Positions 6,715 through 10,760 of a stretch of 10,760 bases of DNA are shown here, piece after piece (position 1 is the first letter of the stretch; every line of letters begins with the position of its first letter). Below the pieces are notes generated by a model, which made no database searches, was not told where the DNA came from, and saw only the letters and a list, made by a program, of their open reading frames with translations. The DNA comes from Campylobacteraceae bacterium (GTDB taxonomy: Bacteria; Campylobacterota; Campylobacteria; Campylobacterales; Campylobacteraceae): NCBI GenBank assembly GCA_031259875.1, contig JAIRKW010000122.1, positions 1 to 10,760 on the forward strand, read 5' to 3'. Position numbers and translations under genes: made by a program.

Positions 6715-7715
6715 TTTTGGTAAATAGTGTATTTGGCGATAAGTTTTTCAGGTCGGTAACTCATCTTTACTTTTTTTAAATTTTCAAAACCCATATCGTC
6801 ACCGACATTAATATACTCTACGGCATACTTTTCTTTTAATACTTTTGAGAATTCACGAAAAAGGAATTGAGCGCAGCCAAGTATTTCAAAATCGGTCTTT
6901 TCTATGATAATGCTTGCAATATGGTCATTTATCTTTTCACCCACAGTGAAGCCTTTGAGTTCGTTTCCTATAAACAAGCAAATACCTGTTAATTCTAACT
7001 CTCTATAGTGCAGTAAAAGTCTTTTTATGGCATTTTGCTCAAATAAAATACCTTCTAAAAATCTATCCTCCTCTTTTTTGGGCATATATTTGACTCTATC
7101 ATTTGTCCATTTGCGATAGAGTACGTTTATCATATGTTTATGTTTTTCAGGCTCTAATTCTTCCACGCGTACGTCAGAGTAAGCCTTTTTGAATTTATTT
7201 ATCTCATTTCTTTTAGAATGGTAATTGTTTCCTTTGAGTTCGACCAAGTCCTCGCTTTTATAGACATAATCTACAAGTTTTTTCTCAACTATGTAATCGG
7301 CAAGTATTTCAAACATCACGGTTCCCTCTCCCAAAAAGTCCGTGAAACCTTCCAACATCTTTTCGTGCACGTAATCGATACGCGAATAATAGTTGGCAGT
7401 GTTATTTTCATTCATAATCTTAAAGCACTCCACAATCGCGCTGTTTACATGTTCTTTTCTGCCAAGCGGCGGTAAAAGCATTGAAATTTCACTGCCTTGC
7501 ATTATAAATAGACAAAAAGTTTCATTGATGATAGTATAAAAACCGCTCGCGGATGAAAGCCATAGATAATTTGCGGCAAATGTGTAGTCGCTAAGGTCAA
7601 CATTGACCTCTTTTAGGTACTCTTCCATTATGAATTTTGAATGCATATTGAAATGCTTCAACTCATAATTTAATATTCGTAGGGTTGGCATCTGCGCCGT
7701 TCCTTGTATTGGCAT
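6711..7715 (-). CDS. DUF2156 / phosphatidylglycerol lysyltransferase C-terminal-domain protein
   Basis: Up to 334 residues with a tandem-GNAT-like fold known from the soluble half of MprF-type aminoacyl-phospholipid synthases. Recognisable pieces are the N-terminal 'EEYLKE...LSDYTFAANYLWLSS', the central 'YKSEDLVELKGNNYHSKRNEINKFKKAY', and the C-terminal 'EYINVGDDMGFENLKKVKMSYRPEKL', all standard for DUF2156. No transmembrane segments are present, so it is a stand-alone cytosolic form. Its acyl acceptor is unknown: lipid, peptide or peptidoglycan precursor are all possible. Start choice is open: ATG 7715 has GAGGA 10 nt upstream, and ATG 7691 has AAGGA 9 nt upstream. The first 10-20 residues (MPIQGTAQMPTLRI) do not look like the family and overlap a GC-richer block. 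The native start may be further in, near residues 15-24. It is followed with a 4-nt overlap by the RimI-like gene. Confidence 0.8.
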   Translation of the reverse strand: MPIQGTAQMPTLRILNYELKHFNMHSKFIMEEYLKEVNVDLSDYTFAANYLWLSSASGFYTIINETFCLFIMQGSEISMLLPPLGRKEHVNSAIVECFKIMNENNTANYYSRIDYVHEKMLEGFTDFLGEGTVMFEILADYIVEKKLVDYVYKSEDLVELKGNNYHSKRNEINKFKKAYSDVRVEELEPEKHKHMINVLYRKWTNDRVKYMPKKEEDRFLEGILFEQNAIKRLLLHYRELELTGICLFIGNELKGFTVGEKINDHIASIIIEKTDFEILGCAQFLFREFSKVLKEKYAVEYINVGDDMGFENLKKVKMSYRPEKLIAKYTIYQK

Positions 7716-7790
7716 TATGGATAATTCCTCGCCGCAAAAGGTTCGGACAGACTGTGTCTTGGGCGAATCTTGCGAAACAAAAAACAGACG
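7680..7790. repeat. Possible dispersed intergenic repeat with imperfect hairpin
   Basis: This block has roughly 50% G+C by my count over 88 nt, while the spacer beyond it is strongly AT-rich. On the minus strand it folds as 7 bp (7768-7774 with 7733-7739), then 4 bp (7764-7767 with 7742-7745) and 4 bp (7755-7758 with 7746-7749), with small bulges. It abuts and may include the first codons of the DUF2156 gene, and it is open in at least two minus-strand frames. A 16-nt stretch (7686-7701) recurs exactly inside the rimI-like gene (6297-6312). The repeat status cannot be proven from one window. The alternative is a structured 5' leader. Confidence 0.35.
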
Positions 7791-7830
7791 AAATTATAAA
7801 TGCAGAAAGTTTAAACAAAGTTTATAATTT
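7791..7830. promoter_or_regulatory. 10-bp perfect inverted repeat with outward-facing TATAAT boxes
   Basis: AAATTATAAA at 7791-7800 and TTTATAATTT at 7821-7830 are exact reverse complements separated by 20 nt. The left arm contains TATAAT on the minus strand (7798-7793), well placed as -10 for the DUF2156-rimI operon with a leader of about 70 nt. The right arm contains TATAAT on the plus strand (7823-7828). The geometry could be a pair of divergent promoters or a binding site for a dimeric regulator. Confidence 0.4.
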
Positions 7831-7885
7831 GAATTTTTTTGTAAGAGTATGAAAATAATAAAGCCTGATTTTTAATTTTATGATA

Positions 7886-7916
7886 TTGACAGTTTTGTTT
7901 GTTGATTTTTTATAAC
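7886..7916 (+). promoter_or_regulatory. Sigma-70-type promoter for small-RNA candidate
   Basis: A consensus -35 TTGACA at 7886-7891 and TATAAC at 7911-7916, with a 19-bp spacer (or TTATAA one base earlier with 18). The spacer is slightly long, but consensus -35 hexamers are uncommon in this phylum. The predicted transcript would start near 7922-7924, with no protein gene downstream on this strand. Confidence 0.45.
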
Positions 7917-7921
7917 TTTGA

Positions 7922-8019
7922 TATTGCAAATCGCAGACTTTGCTGTCCTAAAATGGTCTTACTTTACGCTTTTCATTGCTGTATAGAACACCGAGATTAT
8001 GACAGCAGTAAGTCTTTTT
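7922..8019 (+). ncRNA. Candidate small RNA with long closing stem and U-tract
   Basis: About 97 nt from the predicted start to a T5 run at 8015-8019. AGACTT (7935-7940) pairs with AAGTCT (8010-8015), and the adjoining TGCTGTC (7941-7947) pairs with GACAGCA (8001-8007). This gives 13 bp interrupted only by a 2-nt bulge (8008-8009), enclosing a 53-nt loop region. The 3' strand runs straight into the T-tract, and further T-runs follow at about 8032-8045, as at an intrinsic terminator. The segment is visibly richer in G and C than its flanks. A second TGCTGT at 7977-7982 could pair with the same 3' strand. I do not recognise it as 6S, SRP, RNase P or tmRNA. The strand is supported by promoter and T-tract polarity; expression is unproven. 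Confidence 0.5.
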
Positions 8020-8203
8020 ACCATCGTATAGTTTTTTATCTTTTTTAAATAAGTTTTGCATATATCTAAAGAAACGACTTTTTTATTTTTTACAGAAAAA
8101 CTTAAAATATTCTATCGGTTTGATATTTTTTAAAATATGTAATAAATATTGATTTGCTTATTGATTGTGATATTTCATACATTTATTTGGAAAAAACTGC
8201 AAA
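8020..8203. other. AT-rich spacer without recognisable features
   Basis: Between the small-RNA candidate and the terminator of the ribBA operon the sequence is almost entirely A and T, with many homopolymer runs. I see no open frame with a ribosome site and no strong dyad. Confidence 0.6.
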
Positions 8204-8227
8204 GCCGATATATAAAAATATATCGGC
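8204..8227 (-). terminator. Intrinsic terminator of the ribBA-acidic protein unit
   Basis: A perfect 10-bp stem (GCCGATATAT with ATATATCGGC) and a 4-nt loop, 31 nt beyond the stop of the acidic-protein gene. On the minus strand it is followed by TTTGCAGTTTTTT, an interrupted U-tract. On the plus strand it is followed by A-rich DNA, so it acts on the minus-strand transcript. Confidence 0.65.
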
Positions 8228-8258
8228 AAAATACTTTTAATAGACAAGCCGTACAAAT

Positions 8259-8435
8259 CTATTCGCGGTAATCGTTGTCATAATCCGCGTCATACTCATC
8301 TTTGTCGTAGTCGTATTCATCCTCTTCTTTGTAGATATCGTCATCATCGTCATCCTCAAAATCTTCATCATCTTCAAAGTCTATATCATCCTCAAAATCT
8401 TCATCCCATTCTTTAGCAAAATGCAGCTTTTCCAT
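8259..8435 (-). CDS. Very acidic small protein of unknown function
   Basis: 58 residues from ATG 8435, chosen because AAGGA (8443-8447 on the other strand) sits 7 nt upstream; the frame opens earlier at 8480 without a ribosome site. After a short start (MEKLHFAKEWDEDF) the protein is an almost unbroken run of Asp, Glu and Tyr, including a D6 stretch and repeated D/E-D-x-D-Y units, with no Cys. It must be highly negatively charged and probably disordered. Functions seen for such proteins elsewhere include metal or cation buffering, nucleic-acid mimicry and chaperone-like roles; nothing here chooses between them. It lies 56 nt after ribBA and may have its own promoter (TACAAT at 8474-8469). I do not recognise the family. 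Translation is supported by the ribosome site and the clean terminator behind it. Confidence 0.65.
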   Translation of the reverse strand: MEKLHFAKEWDEDFEDDIDFEDDEDFEDDDDDDIYKEEDEYDYDKDEYDADYDNDYRE

Positions 8436-8468
8436 AGAAGTATCCTTTTTATATAAAATGACTCTATT

Positions 8469-8474
8469 ATTGTA
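8469..8474 (-). promoter_or_regulatory. Possible -10 box for the acidic protein gene
   Basis: On the minus strand TACAAT, with TGTG just upstream, lies in the 56-nt gap after ribBA and would give a leader of about 27 nt. Read-through from ribBA is equally possible. Confidence 0.3.
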
Positions 8475-8491
8475 GCACACAAAAATGAAAT

Positions 8492-9508
8492 TTATACGAC
8501 AATCTCTTCCAAAATATCCAGACCAAAGCCGCTGATAGCGGAGAAAACGTTACCGCCTTGTTTTGACAAAAGCGTAATTTTATGAATGCCAAGAGCATTT
8601 AATATTTGCGCGCCAATACCATGTTCTTTGGCGTTATCTCCTTTTGAAGTATCCAAAAATATAAGTACGCCATTTGATTTTTTGAGGTATTCTATTGACT
8701 TGATGAGTGAATCATATGTCCTATTCAGTGAAAAAAGCTCTATATCTTTTACTATATGGTGAAATTTCACCGCCGCATTGTCTGTGATATCACCGAACAT
8801 ATAAGCGGTATGAATATTATCCAAGTGGTCGCTAAATTCTACTTTTTTTGTATCCGTACCCAAAAACTTTGTATCTGTACGAGATATTTCATGAACTAAA
8901 GATTCGTATTTCAGACGATATCCGATAATGTCGGCTATAGATATCATTTTGATATTGTGTTTTTTGCAGAATACATCAAGGTCGTCTCTTCGTGCCATTT
9001 CGCCATCATCTTTGACTATTTCGCAAATGATAGCGCTCTCTTTTACGCCCGCTAAGCGGCAAAGGTCTATAGAGCCTTCAGTGTGTCCTGTTCTGACTAA
9101 TACGCCGCCTTTTTTAGCTATAAGCGGGAAAATATGTCCGGGGCGTGCTAAATCTTTAGGTGAACTTTGCAAGTCAGCTATAACTTTTATCGTCATATCA
9201 CGTTCTCTTGCCGATATGCCTGTTTTGGTTGTTTTGGCATCTACGGAAATAGTAAAAGCCGTTTCATGAGCCGAATCGTTGTTTGTTACCATCGGCGTCA
9301 ATTCAAGTCTTTTAGCGGTATTTTCTGTGATACTCATACATACCAAACCTTTGGCATGCGTTATCATAAAGTTGACCTTTTCAATAGTAGAAAAATCTGC
9401 TGCATATACCAAATCGCCCTCATTTTCCCTATCTTCATCGTCAACAATCACAACCATTCTGCCGTTTTTTATCTCTTCAATAGCGGCTTTTACTCTCTCT
9501 TCGGCCAT
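8492..9508 (-). CDS. ribBA: RibBA: 3,4-dihydroxy-2-butanone-4-phosphate synthase with degenerate GTP cyclohydrolase II domain
   Basis: The N-terminal ~200 residues are RibB, which converts ribulose 5-phosphate to dihydroxybutanone phosphate and formate for riboflavin synthesis. All landmarks are present: DDEDRENEGDL at 23-33, HAKGLVC at 51-57, TGISA.ER at 96-103, PGHIFPL at 123-129 and RTGHTEGSIDL at 139-149. The C-terminal ~135 residues follow RibA in outline (the GIGAQIL element and a 'GFGLDI' end remain) but contain no cysteine at all, so the three zinc ligands (C...CxC) are gone, and the 'RQEGRGIG' active-site loop is replaced. GTP cyclohydrolase activity is therefore not expected from this domain. 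The same has been described for H. pylori RibBA, where a separate ribA exists. The start ATG 9508 has AAAGGA 6 nt upstream. No FMN riboswitch precedes it; the leader is about 26 nt. Confidence 0.93.
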   Translation of the reverse strand: MAEERVKAAIEEIKNGRMVVIVDDEDRENEGDLVYAADFSTIEKVNFMITHAKGLVCMSITENTAKRLELTPMVTNNDSAHETAFTISVDAKTTKTGISARERDMTIKVIADLQSSPKDLARPGHIFPLIAKKGGVLVRTGHTEGSIDLCRLAGVKESAIICEIVKDDGEMARRDDLDVFCKKHNIKMISIADIIGYRLKYESLVHEISRTDTKFLGTDTKKVEFSDHLDNIHTAYMFGDITDNAAVKFHHIVKDIELFSLNRTYDSLIKSIEYLKKSNGVLIFLDTSKGDNAKEHGIGAQILNALGIHKITLLSKQGGNVFSAISGFGLDILEEIVV

Positions 9509-9540
9509 CTCGCATCCTTTAAAATGAAATTTAACGGCGA

Positions 9541-9546
9541 ATTATA
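9541..9546 (-). promoter_or_regulatory. ribBA -10 box
   Basis: On the minus strand this reads TATAAT, preceded by TGGC, and would start transcription about 26 nt before the ribBA ATG. No -35 at a proper distance is seen. It lies back to back with the tRNA promoter. Confidence 0.55.
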
Positions 9547-9557
9547 GCCATTAGTCC

Positions 9558-9586
9558 TTGACAAACAGATAAAAAGTTACTATAAT
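9558..9586 (+). promoter_or_regulatory. Consensus sigma-70 promoter of the tRNA operon
   Basis: TTGACA at 9558-9563, a 17-bp spacer, and TATAAT at 9581-9586: both hexamers exact and the spacing ideal. Transcription would start near 9593, giving a ~37-nt leader before tRNA-Gln. A full -35 is unusual in Campylobacterota and fits a strongly expressed stable-RNA gene. Confidence 0.85.
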
Positions 9587-9629
9587 TCCGACCTTGATGT
9601 TTGTTTTTGGACTGAAAGGCAACATTCAT

Positions 9630-9704
9630 TGGGGTGTCGCCAAGCGGTAAGGCAACTGGTTTTGGTCCAGTCATTCGGGGGTTCGAATCCCTCCTCCCCA
9701 TCCA
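9630..9704 (+). tRNA. tRNA-Gln (anticodon UUG)
   Basis: 75 nt including an encoded CCA. The cloverleaf closes well: acceptor TGGGGTG with CTCCCCA (one T-T mismatch at 6-67), the anticodon stem ACTGG/CCAGT with TTG at 9662-9664, and a T-arm GGGGG-TTCGAAT-CCCTC. The U1-A72 pair followed by a G-run is a known tRNA-Gln identity feature. The discriminator base (9701) is T rather than the G of E. coli tRNA-Gln. In Campylobacterota, Gln-tRNA is commonly formed by a Glu-mischarging enzyme plus GatCAB. Confidence 0.96.
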
Positions 9705-9712
9705 TACTGTGT

Positions 9713-9789
<77 letters not shown>

Positions 9790-10221
9790 ATTTAAAATCT
9801 CCATAAATCTTTTCAAATCTTTATAAAATTGAAACCATCAGTCTCTGCAAATATCAATAATCCTATTTTTTTATTTTCAGTACAAATATTATTTTAATTG
9901 CACAGTTGAATTTTGATTTAAATGTTTTATAACTGCTTAAATTTACATACAAACTAAAACGCTCATTCTTAATTTTTATATTTTTTATCAAATATTATGA
10001 ATATAATATTTATATCAAAATATGTTAAATAACATAAAAGTCTTGCTATTGTTCATTTTTTTGCGAAAATTGGCTGTCTGAAAAAATACAGATTTGTTTA
10101 TCCTGTTGCATTTATAGGTTTTTTGAAAAATTTATTAAAACTTTTTCGTCACTGATTAATACAATATGAATTTTACCATTTTTGTTTATAATAAGCTATT
10201 TTTTTTATAATGTGAGGTTTG
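9790..10221. other. AT-rich intergenic region with dyads, no gene seen
   Basis: About 430 nt after the tRNA pair with no plausible gene and no clear terminator. It includes an AT-only hairpin with 9-bp arms (AAATATTAT 9990-9998, ATAATATTT 10003-10011) and a near-palindrome TATGTTA-AA-TAACATA at 10021-10036. TATAAT at 10206-10211 could be a promoter for the HTH gene. No repeat of a tRNA 3' end was found, so there is no sign of an attachment site. Confidence 0.5.
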
Positions 10222-10256
10222 ATTAAAATAAATTTTAATGTATAGTGTGATACTAT
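10222..10256 (+). promoter_or_regulatory. Two abutting dyads overlapping the HTH gene promoter
   Basis: ATTAAAAT-AA-ATTTTAAT (10222-10239) is followed by ATAGT-GTGAT-ACTAT (10242-10256). TATAGT at 10241-10246 would serve as a -10 with a leader of about 30 nt, so the second dyad would cover the transcription start. This is where an autorepressor would bind. Suggestive only, given the AT bias. Confidence 0.3.
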
Positions 10257-10282
10257 TTGTCAGGATTTATAAAGGTATAAGG

Positions 10283-10492
10283 ATGAAGGAAACAAAAACG
10301 AGAATTATGATGCGCAGACTGAAAGTTACGCATGCAGAATTGGCTAAGGAACTTGGTATCGTCAAAGGAACTGTAGATAGTTACAGAACAAGTATGCCCA
10401 AAAAACTCGACCTTATGATAGATGGTCTTCGTTATAGAAAATTGGTGCGTTTTTTATTTGAGGAAGAGCTTAAGGATAAAAATAGAACATAA
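10283..10492 (+). CDS. Small helix-turn-helix DNA-binding protein
   Basis: 69 residues from ATG 10283, chosen because AAAGG (10271-10275) lies 7 nt upstream; the frame extends back to 10238 without a ribosome site. Residues 13-36 form a Cro/C1-type HTH: 'LKVTHAELAKELGIVKGTVDSY', with a first helix about H17-L24, the turn G25-I26-V27 and a recognition helix from K28. After it comes 'MPKKLDLMIDGL', a tail common in short phage- or plasmid-type HTH proteins, then a basic and acidic helix and a charged end. There is no sensor domain. It stands alone between long AT-rich spacers containing several perfect dyads, which may include its operators. It could be a chromosomal regulator or a relic of a mobile element; no partner gene is visible. 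Confidence 0.72.
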   Translation: MKETKTRIMMRRLKVTHAELAKELGIVKGTVDSYRTSMPKKLDLMIDGLRYRKLVRFLFEEELKDKNRT

Positions 10493-10539
10493 ACACATTC
10501 GGCTTTTTCATCCAATTATCACATATTTGAAGTAGTGCC

Positions 10540-10572
10540 TTATTTTGCGGCATATATAAAAACGCAAAATAA
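10540..10572. repeat. 10-bp inverted repeat, 13-nt loop
   Basis: TTATTTTGCG (10540-10549) and CGCAAAATAA (10563-10572) are exact reverse complements, 48 nt after the HTH gene. No T-tract follows on either strand, so a classical terminator is not supported, though its position would suit one. Confidence 0.45.
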
Positions 10573-10602
10573 TAGAAATAGTAATATTATATTATTTATA
10601 GA

Positions 10603-10656
10603 CAAAATAGTATAAACTGTATAAAACTATTTTGAAATTACAGATAAATTATCTGT
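10603..10656. repeat. 9-bp and 8-bp inverted repeats with tandem GTATAAACT units
   Basis: CAAAATAGT (10603-10611) pairs with ACTATTTTG (10626-10634). The loop holds two adjoining near-copies, GTATAAACT (10610-10618) and GTATAAAACT (10619-10628). Six bases on, ACAGATAA-A-TTATCTGT (10640-10656) is an operator-like dyad with 8-bp arms. No gene is seen from 10493 to the window end. Confidence 0.4.
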
Positions 10657-10760
10657 TTGGTATTTTCGCTACTTTAAATATTTTCTGCCATATATTGATA
10701 TTTTAAACTGTTTTTTCAGATTATTGCGATAAGAAATCCTGCATATTTCAATTTTAAACT

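Noticed and set aside
7953..8048. 31-residue plus-strand open frame inside the small-RNA candidate
   Set aside because: No ribosome site, runs through the terminator stem and T-tract, and the sequence (Cys/Phe/Tyr-rich) looks like translated non-coding DNA.
8928..9547. Plus-strand frames of 82-126 residues
   Set aside because: Antisense to ribBA, whose motifs are unambiguous on the minus strand.
9509..9557. FMN riboswitch before ribBA
   Set aside because: Too little space (leader about 26 nt) and no RFN-type conserved segments.
9790..10282. Possible integration site next to the tRNA genes with the HTH gene as an element relic
   Set aside because: No direct repeat of the tRNA 3' end and no integrase or other mobility gene within the window.

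Overview
The window looks like chromosomal DNA from a low-GC member of the Campylobacterota (former Epsilonproteobacteria). The best guess is a free-living, Sulfurimonas-like lineage. Reasons: AT-rich composition, codon use and TTG starts typical of the group, a RibBA whose GTP cyclohydrolase half is degenerate (as described for Helicobacter pylori), a short ThiL, and a protein pair (DUF5644-like plus HdrB-like) that I associate with this phylum from memory. Genus assignment is inference.

Layout, left to right. (1) A minus-strand pair (1-1520): a protein resembling the SdhB/FrdB N-terminal domain, followed by an HdrB/CCG-like protein cut by the window edge. Both have lost the cysteines that normally bind Fe-S clusters. 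(2) A plus-strand pair, thiL-truD (thiamine-phosphate kinase; tRNA pseudouridine-13 synthase). (3) A monocistronic one-iron superoxide reductase followed by a hairpin. (4) A plus-strand pair with a 4-nt overlap: family-4 uracil-DNA glycosylase and an exported protein that may have a periplasmic-binding fold. (5) A convergent minus-strand pair with a 4-nt overlap: a DUF2156 (phosphatidylglycerol lysyltransferase C-terminal type) protein and a RimI-like acetyltransferase. (6) About 540 nt with no protein gene. It holds a GC-richer hairpin block that may be a dispersed repeat, a 10-bp inverted repeat with outward-facing -10 boxes, and a strong small-RNA candidate (about 7922-8019) with its own promoter and a terminator-like end. 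(7) A minus-strand ribBA followed by a very acidic 58-residue protein and a hairpin terminator. (8) Divergent from ribBA, tRNA-Gln(UUG) and initiator tRNA-fMet behind a near-consensus sigma-70 promoter. (9) An AT-rich right end with one small HTH protein surrounded by perfect inverted repeats.

Most protein genes are housekeeping: cofactor synthesis (ThiL, RibBA), RNA modification and translation (TruD, RimI, two tRNAs), DNA repair (UDG) and oxygen defence (SOR). The less ordinary parts are the cysteine-free redox-like pair, the small-RNA candidate, the hairpin block that blurs the start of the DUF2156 gene, and the dyad-rich HTH neighbourhood. No CRISPR array, insertion sequence, phage module or recognisable metabolite riboswitch was seen.
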